From assembly GCA_963971535.1 (NCBI GenBank), contig OZ020589.1, positions 68,487,239-68,551,238 on the forward strand: a stretch of DNA of 64,000 nt, read 5' to 3'. This stretch comes from Notolepis coatsorum. Its lineage: Eukaryota > Chordata > Actinopteri > Aulopiformes > Paralepididae. Of the stretch, positions 10,920 through 22,052 are shown in pieces. Position 1 is the stretch's first letter. Every line of letters starts with the position of its first letter. Below the pieces are notes generated by a model. That model saw only the letters and a program-made list of their open reading frames with translations. It ran no database searches and was not told where the DNA came from. The position numbers were made by a program, and so were the translations under genes.

Positions 10920-11708
10920 CAGGGCCGCCTCAGGGGGTGTGCGAGCAGTGCGGTCGCACAGGGCCTCGCAGGGAGGGGGGCCTCGGAATTTAAAAAAAAA
11001 TGTAATACTTTTTTTTTTATAATTTTTTTTATTGTTTTTATAAAAAAAATAGAATGTTAACAATCACTTTCCATCACAGACCTAAAATCTAGTTTTGCTT
11101 ACATGCTTATATATTTCACATTAGACACGTTTGTAGAATGTGTCTGACTTGTTCCGGGCTCTGCGGCTCTGCAGATATACTATAGTGTATCTGCGGCTCT
11201 GCAGATACACTATTGGAGCTCTGCGGCTCTGGTTTCAACGAGGGGAGGGGTTACAGGTACGGCCGGGGTCTGACTATTCAGCGCTATCCACGCAACCGCT
11301 GTGCAGCATCAGAGCAGAAGAAATAACGCTGCGTGCCGTAAGCTTATCAATACCAAGTATAGTGATTAGGTTATGCCAAGACGAAGAGGACATTCGGCAG
11401 ATGGACTGAAGATGAAAGTTGTTGCGTGTTAGAACCTTCAGTCAGGCTATAGCTATGTCGGCTAGTAGCTTAGCTAAAGGCAGGGACAGCTAACTAGCGT
11501 TAGCTAATGCTAGCTAGCTAGCGTAAGCTACATTATCGAGTGCTAACGTGTGGCAGATAAACTAGGAACAGACTCCCAAGTTCATCCCAATGGGGGGGAC
11601 AATATCATCATGGGACTGGTGAACTTTCTCCACGGTCGTCTCCTTCCTCTTAGACCTGACTCTGCGTTAGGGTGAGTTTTTTATGCAATCTACTCTGTAA
11701 CCCGCCGT

Positions 11709-11795
<87 letters not shown>

Positions 11796-11797
11796 AT
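10920..11797. other. Insertion/deletion replacing the copia RT active site
   Basis: Coding stops after ..KTAYLHAP at 10919 and resumes near 11800 (ADNTRNLEQVKGMLSTRF), so roughly 65 codons including the expected YVDD box are gone. The block starts 'cagggccgcctcaggggg', which resembles a hAT-type terminus. It carries 'gctagctagc' runs near 11510 and ends in a (CT)n tract at 11714-11795. No matching second terminus was found, so the origin is uncertain. Confidence 0.6.
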
Positions 11798-11799
11798 CG

Positions 11800-12992
11800 C
11801 AGCAGACAACACTAGAAACCTAGAACAGGTGAAAGGTATGCTCTCCACCAGATTCAAAATGAAAGACCTTGGAAGGTTAAAGCATTTTCTAGGCATGGAC
11901 TTTGAACAGTCTGCCAATTGTGTAAAAATATCCCAGAAGAGATATGTGGAAAAGATCCTGAAACGTTTTGATATGTGTGACGGATCATATTGGTCTGCGT
12001 TGTGTTGATGTTAAATGTTAATGTCCCGAGGGGGAGTCGAACAGGGGGCTCCCGCGCTGTGGGCGACGACACAGGCCACTGCACTAAGAAGTGAATTCAC
12101 TCCTAACTACCGTACCTATGCGTCTGTTAACCCTGTTATGAGGAAGTGAGTTTAACTTACCAGCCCGTAATGCCACAGTCACTTGTCAACACCCCTGTTT
12201 CTGTGACTGTGGATAGACTCACAGGCTTCCCCGTTACATATGCAAGAATGTAGATCAAGGGAAACACCATGTGATAAAAAATTCGAGTACCAGGAGGATG
12301 CTCAGAAACTGACAGATGTAAAAATGTACAGAGAAGCTGTGGGTAGCCTCATTTATTTGACAACATGTACTCGCCCTGACCTATGTTTTGTAGTGAGTAT
12401 ATTGTCACAGCATTTTGCTGACCCCACAGAGGAGCATTGGATTACAGCAAAACATGTTTTTCGTTATCTCAAAGGTACAGCAGATAAACAGCTGTGTTTC
12501 AGAAAGAGCAGCGAGGGCTTAGGGCTTAAAGCCTACAGTGATGCAGACTGGGCAGCTGACACCACAGATAGAAGAAGTACCATAGGATATTGTGTGAGTT
12601 TGAACACAAACAGCTCACTGGTTTCGTGGAAAACAAAGAAGCAGCCCACAGTGGCACTATCAACTTGTGAAGCCGAATATATGGCTCTAGCTATGACAAT
12701 ACAGGAATGTATTTATCTAGAATAACTGCTCAAAGGGATGGATACCTATGTATATAAGAAGACTGTTGTTTACGAGGACAACCAGGGAACCATTGCGATT
12801 GCTAGAAACCCTGTGTGCAGGCAGAGATGTAAACATGTCGATATAAAATATCATTTCATCAGATCTGTCATCAGAGAAGAAAGAATGACACTGATTTACT
12901 GTCCAACGGACGACATGGTAGCAGACGCTATGACGAAACCTGCTTCCAAATTGAAATTGAAGAGATTTGCAGAGGTCATGTTTGGTGTGTAA
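11800..12992 (+). pseudogene. copia RT end and RNase H
   Basis: 11800-11975 encodes the RT connection (KMKDLGRLKHFLGMDFEQ, SQKRYVEKILKRFDM). After the 263-bp insert the frame continues from 12239 with YREAVGSLIYLTTCTRPDL. The RNase H signatures are AYSDADWA, STCEAEYMAL and, after a stop near 12723, VVYEDNQGTIAIARNP and KHVDIKYHFIR. The pol stop is at 12990-12992. Confidence 0.88.
11976..12238. mobile_element. 263-bp TG..CA element with tRNA-like interior (solo LTR or SINE-like)
   Basis: It begins tgtgacgg and ends ccgttaca, an imperfect terminal inversion. It is flanked by a 4- to 5-bp TSD (atatg at 11971-11975 and 12238-12242). Removing it leaves the copia RT frame continuous. The minus strand near 12090-12020 carries tRNA-like A-box (tagtgcagtgg) and B-box (gttcgactccc) motifs. 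TG..CA with a short TSD favours a solo LTR or TRIM-like element. Confidence 0.6.
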
Positions 12993-13095
12993 ATATTGAC
13001 TGCCATATTCTTTTTGATGTTCTGAATTGTATTATTTTCTTTGTAAATTGTTTTTGAAGAAGTTATACAGTGTGCTATACAACCCTAAGTGGGAG
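12993..13095 (+). promoter_or_regulatory. copia 3' UTR and polypurine tract
   Basis: A short AT-rich 3' UTR follows pol. It ends in aagtgggag (13087-13095), the polypurine primer for plus-strand synthesis, directly before the 3' LTR. Confidence 0.75.
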
Positions 13096-13387
13096 TGTTA
13101 AAGTTAGAGGTTCTATGTAGGATTGCAAGTAACTGTCTAACTGTATATATATAACTGTTTCCACTAGAGGGCGCTCTAGGCAGAGCCACTAATGCTGCCA
13201 CCAGGTGGCGAGTATTTAAGGAGATGTCTCCTCCCCCTCTACCTCTTTCCCCACCTGCCTCTCACGGAGAGGATAACTCATGTGCTGCTGCTTTACCATG
13301 TGAATAATAAACCACGCCAAAGGCTAAAGATAGAAACCATGCCTCTTGACCACATTATTGTCGCCCCATAGCCAGATTCTGTCAACA
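13096..13387 (+). repeat. copia 3' LTR
   Basis: The 292-bp counterpart of 3238-3529, followed by the gtagt TSD at 13388-13392. It differs from the 5' LTR at a handful of positions (for example ggcgg versus ggcag). Confidence 0.92.
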
Positions 13388-13519
13388 GTAGTAATTGTAA
13401 TTCATTGTAATTAATAACTGTTATGATATTTGTGTCCTTTGTTAACTCGTCATCACTGTAAATGAGGGAAACCTCAGTGCTTTCACAAGTATAAATAAAG
13501 GTTTGAAATGAAATGAATG
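13388..13519 (+). other. 3' UTR end of the LINE interrupted at 3237
   Basis: This continues the LINE at 706-3237 after the copia TSD. It carries a 'gagggaaacctcag' stretch, an 'aataaag' signal near 13495, and ends in gaaatgaaatg tail units. Confidence 0.65.
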
Positions 13520-13625
13520 GAATCTACATCCTGCTCTCAGCACATCCCATTCCTTTCATGTAGGCTACAGTGGTGCAGTCGTGGTCACATGCGGTTACAC
13601 GGCGTGTTACCAGATCACTGAGGCA

Positions 13626-14476
13626 CAGGCCCGGACTGGCCATCGGGAGCACCGGGAGTTTTCCCGGTGGCCTGGCCTGCACAGATAAAAAAAAAATTAT
13701 ATATAAAAAAAAAAATTATTATATATATATATATTTTTTTTTTGCCAGGCCATTGTTTCTAGTTGTGGCGGCGGTGCTGCGCGATAGTTAGATAACCTAG
13801 GTGGGTGGGGAACAACCAGGATTTCACTGTCTGCGACAGAGTTGAGAACTATCTGACTCTCTCTCCCTCACGTGGATCTCACACACACACAATGGAGCCG
13901 TGCTGCCGCTTGTGATTGGTGGAGGCGGGACCAGGCGATACAACTGATTGACAGCGGAGGCGGCGAATGGAATGGCAGACGGCACTCAGATGCAGAATAA
14001 CAGCCAGGCAGTGAGCCAGGTAGTGAGGGACTCGGGAGAGATACAGTAGAGCGAAAGTCAATTAACGTTGATGTCAAGATGGACAGTGGAAGAAAGAGAA
14101 AGGGTGGAGGAGAGAGGGATAAAACAAAGAAAAAGAAAGGCCCTTACAGGAGAGAGTGGTTAACTGTATTATAATAGTAAATAGAAAAATATGTTGTGCT
14201 CTTGCTTTTTTCTTTTTGAAGGTGGAGAGAGTAGCATTGCTAGTGCCACAACAATTTTATTTGAGGTCCATAACAGTACATTGTACTAAGCAATTGTTGG
14301 CTCATTAGTTTGTGATTCACATGCACTAAAATTCACCAGAATGCAGGAAATTAAGTCTTTGTAACAAAAAATGTCATGGTGGGGGACCCCCAGACCCCCG
14401 CTTAATAAGTGGCCTGATTGGGGCTATATTTCGCGCTATATCTCCCGGTATGAATTATTTCCCCAGTCCGGCCCTG
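13626..14476. mobile_element. hAT-type non-autonomous element, 851 bp
   Basis: Termini caggcccggactgg and ccagtccggccctg form 14-bp TIRs with one mismatch. They are flanked by an exact 8-bp TSD, ctgaggca, at 13618-13625 and 14477-14484. An 8-bp TSD with CAGG..CCTG ends is the hAT signature. A short reading frame from ATG 14079 encodes a Lys/Arg-rich peptide (MDSGRKRKGGGERDKTKKKK) that may be the start of the parental transposase. The rest of any transposase is missing. Confidence 0.88.
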
Positions 14477-14484
14477 CTGAGGCA

Positions 14485-15663
14485 GAAGTACGCGCGATCA
14501 CGCACGGATGTGTACTCGCGTGTACGCGCACACAAAAATGCGCTGTATCCATTCGTTGTGACTAAGTACCCGGCCACCGTTTTACATAACAAAAAGCGCA
14601 GGTAGACTAAGTGTCTGGGTGTTGGCTATCTGAATGCATCTCCCCCTTCATTCTGTGTGACACAGGCAGTGGAGGTGAATACTAATGTGGCTCGGAATTC
14701 GTGATGGGGGTCTACCTGCTTATGATATTGAATCAAGCGTCTGTGCTGCGCGCCAGCTTTCCACGCGCACATTCACACAAATAGAGAGCAAGAAGAGCTT
14801 GTATGATAGAAAGATTGCACTTGCGTATATGCGCTTGTGTGTGTGTGTGTGCGTGTGCATGGCCGCCTAGTTATAGTTGAAAGTGGGGGTGCAATATTTT
14901 TTTATTTTCTTTTTTTTTATAATAATTTTTTTCATTTTTTTTCATTTAATGAACCTGTACGTGCAATTTCCTGCAATATAGAGCCTTCAATCTTGACCAA
15001 TAAAGCTGCTCTTTTCACTATAAAACTCAGTTTATATTGCAGTATGATAGCCAATTACTATAATAATAATAATATATTAATATATATATATATTTATATA
15101 CTGTATATATACTGTATATTTTTTTTTTGCTCTTTTATTTTTATTAAATCAATCTCCTTTCAAATAGGCCAAGTTTTTAATAAGAAAGAGAGAAAAAATA
15201 CCAACAAGGAACAATAACAGGGTCTGCTGTAAATATAGCCTATTTTGTGTCTTAATTTGTTATGTTATCCTACACTTTAAGCTGTCTGATATTTCCATTA
15301 CCTGTAACTCTTGGGTCTCTTTCTCTCCTTCTTTGCCTCCTCCCTGAGTCTGCACAGTCACCATATCATTCTACATTAAGGAGAGCAATACACTTATGAA
15401 TACACTGAACCGGTTTGAATACACAATCTTTATGCTACTCTGTAAAGAAAGGGAGAGAGGGGGGGATATATAATCCAAGTATTTGTGTCTTAATTTGTTA
15501 TGTTATCCTACACTTTAAGCTGACTGTCTGATATTTCCACTACCTGTAACTCTTTGGTCTCTTTCTCTCCTTCCTGAGTCTGTACAGTCACCATATCATT
15601 CTACATTAAGGAGAGCAATACACTTATGAATACACTGAACATCATTATGAAACATTTCTATTG
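14485..15663. other. Non-coding spacer with a direct duplication
   Basis: No gene was recognised. It holds gt- and ta-rich runs (14830-14855, 15070-15120) and a ~165-bp sequence occurring twice in direct orientation (about 15240-15410 and 15481-15641; both copies end 'gaatacactgaac'). Confidence 0.6.
15240..15641. repeat. Direct duplication of ~165 bp
   Basis: Copies at about 15240-15410 and 15481-15641 share 'tgtcttaatttgttatgtta', 'accatatcattctac' and 'ggagagcaatacac'. They differ by an indel in the 'ccttctttgcctcctccctgag' segment. A ~70-bp spacer with a g-rich run lies between them. Confidence 0.75.
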
Positions 15664-15812
15664 CACCCTTACTTACAATTCATTATGAATTGAAAATGGG
15701 GAACCCTGATGTAAACAAGACGAAAGTCTTTCTCTGGTCTGCATCCCCTTAACAATTGTGTGTATTGAGCCGTACTGTACTGTACCCATTCTGCAATCTG
15801 TTATTGATTGAT
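15664..15812 (+). repeat. LINE 3' UTR fragment, copy 1 of an inverted pair
   Basis: It matches the 3' UTR of the minus-strand LINE at 36110-36739 ('cctgatgtaaacaagac', 'tctggtctgcatcccc', 'tacccattctgcaatctg'), ending in an attg-rich tail. The same ~150-bp unit occurs inverted at 23142-23305 and again at 50780-50910 and 53943-54080. Confidence 0.8.
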
Positions 15813-16404
15813 AATTTTTTTTTTTTTTTTTTGATAAATTTTTTTTATTATTGATTACATGAAACAAGACAACACAATAACCACAGTAACAAAAAACATA
15901 ACTTCACAGGAGAATAACAAACAATAATAATACAGAATAATAAATTATAAAGACAAAAAGAAAAAGAAACAGCGTCCAACCTATCAAATATAGATGGCTA
16001 CTTCAATAACAAAAAGGTCTTCAAACATGGCAACCTTTCCCCACCTTTACAAAGTGGAGTGACTTAAAAGATTGTTTACGAGAGTGTTGCCGCAGATTTA
16101 CTGTAGATAGCCTAGGTCCCTTACACATGTTCAAGACTGCCAAACTCGCAGAAGGTAAAGTGTAAGAAGAAAGAAAAACTTCCTCCAAGTTGGTTGACAG
16201 GTCAATCAGTCTGCCAATATTAGTCCCTTGGGGAGATGGCATGTGAATTGACATATAGCCCAGAATAGCTAAATATCAACCCCCCCTAAAATCCCCCCAG
16301 TCAAAGTTAAGAAGGACAAGACAAAAACCAAGACAGACAAGACATTTCCTCCTCCCCCTCCCCAGAGACCGCCGGACCCCCCCGATCAAGCGCCCCAACC
16401 CCGC

Positions 16405-19400
16405 TCAGCCGCACACGGCGGTCTTTACCTTCTCAGCTGCTGCGAACCACAGGTCAATGCCAGCCTGCCCTACCCCAATCACCCGAGCCGTGGATATCTC
16501 AAGATAAATCACATCCAATAGAGTTAGGGACCAGTTAATCATTGTAAGCTTCTCAGGCTCCTTCCATCTCATTGCTATTAGCTTCTTTGCTGCTGTGACG
16601 CCCGCTAGGACAACCCTTTTCAGTTGTACGGACGCGGGTAGTGTCGTTATATCGTTCAGGAGTAGCGTAACAGCTGTGAATGGGATAGTTAAGCCACACA
16701 GATCTGAAAGTTTGTCCGTTATTGACCTCCAGAAGCGGGCCACTGGTGGGCAATCCCAATACATATGCATATAAGTGCCAGTGGCCTTTTGAGAGCACAG
16801 AGTGCACCGAGAGTCGGTTATCAGTCCCATAGCAAATAGCTTCCTAGGTGTAAGATAGGTCCTATGAATATAATTAAAATTAATTTGCTGGTGATTGGGG
16901 TTGCGGGAAGATAATGCCACATTTGCCCAAACATCATCCCAGTCAAACTCGGGGTCCAACTCCGGGATATCCACACGCCAGATTGTATCCAATGATACAT
17001 TTTTATACGTGGATTGAATTAAGAGCGTATAAAAGTCTGAGACAAACCCTCTGGATGTCGTCCTGTCCACTATGAGCCTGAGGAAGGGGTGTGGCTGCAA
17101 AGCTTGAGCCCACGGTACGCCATGCGCCCTCAGTGCTGACCTTAGTTGAAGGTAAAGAAAGAAGGACTCGCCGGGAAGATCATAAAATTCTCTTAAGTCC
17201 TGAAACGCACGGAGGCCGTTCTTATCATAAATATCCTCCAGAGTATGCACTCCCCTCCTTTGCCATTGAGGAATATTAACCGGCTTGTGCCCAACAAGTA
17301 ATTGCTGGTTATTAAAAATTGGAGAGTCCAGGTGCCATGGGCATTTAACCCCACACGACCTCTGTACATTACGCCACGTTTGGATCACGTGAGTTATGAT
17401 CGGTCCATACCTCAGCCGGCATTTAGAAATAGAGACAGTGGAGTACACTACATCCTGCAATCTTAGTGGAGATACCGCCGCCGCTTCTAAGGAGCGCCAC
17501 GATACAGCCTCTACAGGGTCTAGCCAGCACATCAGCGGTCTCAGTGAAAAGGACCAGAAATAAAGTTTAAAATCAGGGATTGCGAGGCCCCCATCTTGTT
17601 TTCTACGTTGAGTAGTAGCCCTTTTGATTCTCGGGCGTTTGTTATTCCAGATAAACTTAGATACCATCGATTGTACCTTGCGCCAGTGGTCTATTGGAGG
17701 GGGCAGGGGGAGCATTGAGCTAATAAAATTTATCCTAGGCAGGATGTTCATTTTGATTATGGAAGCCCGGGCTTGTAAGGAGTTAGGAAGGGACGACCAC
17801 CTGTCTAGATCCTGGCGTATTTTATCATAAGTACCCGTGAAGTTGTACTTAGTAGTTTGGTTCAGCGTGGGGAATATCTCTATGCCCAAGTATTTAAAAT
17901 GTTCTACTATGGGGATATCAGCTGGTAGTCGTACCGCCTTGGCCAGCTCATTAAGAGGTAGGCAGGCTGATTTGTTCCAGTTAATCTTAAAGCCTGACAA
18001 TTTACCAAAGTCGTCGATTATCCTCAATAATTTTGTGGCCGACCGGGAGGGGTCGTCCATGAAAATCAGCAGGTCATCCGCATAGAGAGCAATTTTGTGT
18101 GGAGTATTATTGACCATTATGGGGACGATGTCCTCCGATTGCCTAATAAATTGGGCCAAAGGTTCGAGGGAAAGCGCGAACAGTCCTGGGCTCAGAGGAC
18201 AACCCTGTCTAGAAGATCTGGAGACTGGAAAGAGTGTGGAACAGTTTTTGCCTGTCAGTATCATCGCAGACGGCGAGGCATACAGGACTTTAATCATATG
18301 AATAAAACTCTTCCCAAGACCCATGACCTCAAGTACCTTCCACAGGTATGACCACTCAAGTCTGTCAAACGCCTTCATGGCATCCAAAGACAGAACTGTG
18401 GATGGAGTTGTATTGTCTTTACCGTTATCGATTACATGCAACAGCCTCCTAAGATTATCTGCAGCCAGACGCCACGGGATAAAACCAGTTTGATCGCAGT
18501 GTACCAATACAGACATAAATCTCTGCAGGCGACGGGCCAGCACCTTGGCAAACACTTTTAAATCGGCCCCGAGAAGACTCAAGGGTCTATAGCTACCACA
18601 ATCATTGGGATCTTTGTCCTTCTTGAGAAGTAAAGAAATCAACGCCATATTGACATCTCTTGAGAACTCCCCTTGTTCGATAGCGTAATTGATCATATTG
18701 AGCATCAATGGACCCAGTTGGTCTCAGAAAGCTAAATACACTTCGGGTGGAATACCATCCCAGCCTGGTGCCTTACCCCTCTGCATTTCAACAATCGTCT
18801 CCCTCAATTCCACGAGAGTAATCGGTCTCCCCAGTTCCTTGGCCTCTTCCTCAGAAATGTGGGGTATCTCAAGCCCGCCAATGAACGATTCAAATTTAGA
18901 GTCATCAAGATTACCCTCTGAGCTATATAACTGTGAGTAAAACTCTTTAAAAGTGTCATTGATCTTTTTCGAATCAGTAGTGACTGCACCCTGGCTCGTC
19001 CTGATCGAGGGGATATCCGAGAAATGATCATTTGAGCGTATTTTCATTGCCAATAGATGGCTAGGTCTGGAGCCGTGAAAGTAGTAATTTTGTCTTGTCC
19101 TATGTATCAAGAACTCAGACTGTTGTTTAAGTATGGAGTTTATTTCTTTTTTGACTATCTTACGTTGTGTGTTTAGTCGTTCACTATAGTTAGTTTGCAA
19201 GGATGCGTATAGGTCCACATATAATGATTCCAGTCCTTCTAGCTTTTTTGACCGGGATTTTCGCAAATTAGAGGCAAATAGTGTGACATGACCCCTGATA
19301 AATCCTTTCAATGCGTTCCACAGGACCCTAGGGTCTTCTACTGTGCCAACGTTGATCTGCAAAAATGCAGCTAGTTTACTCCTGAACTCAGAACAGAAGT

Positions 19401-20169
19401 CATCGTTCTTTAGCAAGGTCGAATTAAAACGCCATCTGGGAGCTCTTGCGGAGAGCCTGCCAAAGGTTGCCGTAAGGAAAATCCCCTTGTGGTCTGAGAG
19501 AGCCAAGGGAACCAATGAGACATCGAAACTATCAAACATATTAGGGGACGCGAATGCATAGTCAATTCGAGAGAAGCTTTTGTGTCTGGCTGACAGGTGA
19601 GAGTAATCTTTGAGGGTGGGGTTGGATAAGCGCCAAAGGTCTGTGAGCCCCGTGTCCTGGGCCCACATCCTGAGGGCCTTAGAGGCCAGTTTTTGGTCGC
19701 TCGTTTCAGAGGGCCCGGACCTATCCATCTCCGCATCCCAGCACGCATTAAAATCGCCACCCACAATGAGAGCGTATCCATTAAGTTCCAACATATTCTT
19801 CGTGATTGTATTATAGAACGCTGAATCAAATGTGTTAGGAGCATACAATGCTATTATCTTCCTATGAGAGAACTCAACTTTTGCTATAGTAATCCTTCCC
19901 TCCGTGTCCGACCACACATCCAGGACTTTGATATCAAGGTTACGTCTTGTAACTATGACGACTCCTTTCGTCTTATCATCGGCTGAGGATGAGGAGATAA
20001 CGTGATATTGTCGATTTGCTAGCCTTGACACATCACCCACCAATAAATGCGTCTCACTAAGGAGAGCAATGTCAATATTTCTTCTCTTCAATAACCAAAG
20101 GACACTGGCACGCTTGTGTGGGGCATTAAGACCTCCTGCGTTCCAAATTAAAATATTCAATTTAGCCAT
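16405..20169 (-). pseudogene. L1 ORF2: AP endonuclease and reverse transcriptase, one stop codon
   Basis: The N-terminal ~230 residues form an apurinic-like endonuclease (NAGGLN, LLSETHL, VGGDFN, SRIDYAF, LSDHKG). After a linker and the GWDGIPPEVYLAF motif, an in-frame TGA at 18723-18721 interrupts the protein. The same frame continues with RT motifs (SLDAMKAFDRLEW, RQGCPLSPGLF, ALYADDLLIF) and a C-terminal Cys-rich finger (CTLCSQKATGTYMHMYWDC). Total length of about 1,254 codons is normal for the family. The protein would nick target DNA and copy the element RNA at the nick. Confidence 0.92.
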
Positions 20170-22052
20170 GGTCGAGTTTGTCTAAATGCGTAGAGAACAT
20201 ACCAGTGCAGCCAGGCTGAGTACAGAGGCGCTGATCCAGGCGGGCCCAGACGGTCAATCTCAGGAGTTCAGAGGAGGAACAATCACACACATATAAGACA
20301 ACAGTACATAAAACACAGAACAATACCACCCCAGTTACAACCCCCCCTCCTTCTACTCTAAACACTAACCCACCCGTCCTATTATTAATACCCCTATACC
20401 CACTCTCCAATCCCCTCCCTATGCCCCATCCATTAAGGATGGTCATCTTCCTCTCATTACCCACTGGAGTCATGGATCCAATAAGACGTTCTCCACTCCG
20501 ATCCCCCTCTAGATAAACCCCTAATTAAACCCCCACTAGTCCAATAAACACAAATTAAAATTAAATTCAATAAAGATATAGATATCGGTCGAAAACCACC
20601 TTGGTGAGCCTTGGCCCTAACATGAGGCAACTATAATGGAAGAAATAGCCATTATTATATAACAACTCAACATCAACCCTGTAACCATCCTCTTCCGAGT
20701 CTGTATCAATGTCGCAACGTTATAGCATAAAAATGGATAAAGGAAAATTCAAAACAAAATCAAAGCATATCAGCAGTTAGTCCAAGGTAGGATCGAATCA
20801 CAGTTAAATTGCTCATTCAAATGCCATTAAAACAGCGACAATAATAGGAAAAGGAAAAAGAGGGTTATGGCTAAAGTGCAAGCAAAGCTAAACCTGACCC
20901 AGCCTGTTATCACATATTTTATGTATATTCGTTCGAGAGCCAACGTGAACCTTGGCCCTAACATGACAACTATAATGGAAAAATTAGCCATTATTATATA
21001 ATTACTCAACATCAACCCTGTAACCATCTACCTCGTAGTCTGCATATTAATGTTGCAACGTTATAGTATAAATGGATAAAGGAAAATTCAAAACAAAATC
21101 AAAGCATATCAGCAGTTAGTCTAAGGTAGGATCGAATCACAGTTAAATTGCTCATTCAAATGCCATTAAAACAGCGACAATAATAGGAAAAGGAAAAAGA
21201 GGGTTATGGCTAAAGTGCAAGCAAAGCTAAACCTGACCCAGCCTGTTATCACATATTTTATGTATATTCGGTCGAGAGCCAACGTGAGCCTTGGCCCTAA
21301 CATGACAGCTATAATGGAAAAATTAGCCATTATTATATAATTACTCAACATCAACCCTGTAACCATCTACCTTGGGGTCTGCATATTAATGTCGCAACGT
21401 TATAGCATAAATGGATCACGGAAAATTCAAAACAAAATTAAGGCATATCAGCAGTTAGTCCAAGGTAGAATCGGATCACATTTAAATCGCGCATACAGAT
21501 GACATAAAAACAGCGACAATAAGAAAAAAAAGGAAAAGAGGGTTATGGCTAAAGTGCAAGCCATATAACCATATAGCCATAAAGTGCAAGCCATACCCGA
21601 CCCAACCTGTTATCATATATTGTATATGCATATTCAACCGACCTTGGCTTCTACTATTGGATCCCAAAGCTCAAAACAACCTGGATATAAAAATAAAAGC
21701 ATACAAGAAGTTAGTTAAGGACCCGATCACCCTTGAATTGTGCAAACCAATGTCACTTTGAACAGCAACAGCAACCAAAATACGTAACCATTAACGGGTC
21801 TCGAATGTCACGGCGCAGACGATAGACGCAGCCCGCTAGCCAGCCCGAGGCCAGCACGCAAGCTAGTGACGAATCCGGCTAGCATGCTAGAATCTGTCAT
21901 GTACAATGTTCAGTTAGCTCGTTAGCCTCCATAGAGCTCGGATGGGCAGCTGGTAGTTAGCCTGTCTGGGCCTGATAACAAGCAATTGTGTGTAGTCCGC
22001 CCTAACAATGTATTTAGGTCCACAACGCTAAATTACTCACCCGACAAAGCTA
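20170..22052 (-). other. Unusually long L1 inter-ORF region with ~340-bp tandem repeats
   Basis: 1.88 kb between ORF1 and ORF2 with no gene. A ~340-bp unit recurs about three times (the marker 'ttggccctaacatg' starts at 20611, 20952 and 21291), with the last copy more diverged up to about 21650. The 21800-22050 part is rich in 'gctagc'-type motifs. Confidence 0.75.
20600..21650. repeat. Three ~340-bp tandem units
   Basis: Copies 1 and 2 are nearly identical ('caaagcatatcagcagttag', 'agagggttatggctaaagtg', 'cctgacccagcctgttatca'). Copy 3 carries small indels and a local duplication of the 'aagtgcaagccata' segment. Confidence 0.85.

Larger units (their letters stand above)
3238..13387 (+). mobile_element. 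Ty1/copia-type LTR retrotransposon, degenerate, with nested insertions
   Basis: Two 292-bp LTRs (3238-3529 and 13096-13387, TG..CA) are flanked by an exact 5-bp TSD, gtagt, at 3233-3237 and 13388-13392. A PBS and a polypurine tract sit in the expected places. Gene order is gag, protease, integrase, RT, RNase H, which is the copia order. Four foreign blocks interrupt it: about 5388-6205, 6356-9783, about 10920-11797 and 11976-12238. The gag and pol remnants carry stops and frameshifts, so the copy is inactive. The two LTRs differ at only a few positions by eye. Confidence 0.93.

Noticed and set aside
13570..13791. 73-codon plus frame at the left end of the hAT element
   Set aside because: It crosses the TSD and TIR and ends in AT-rich microsatellite.
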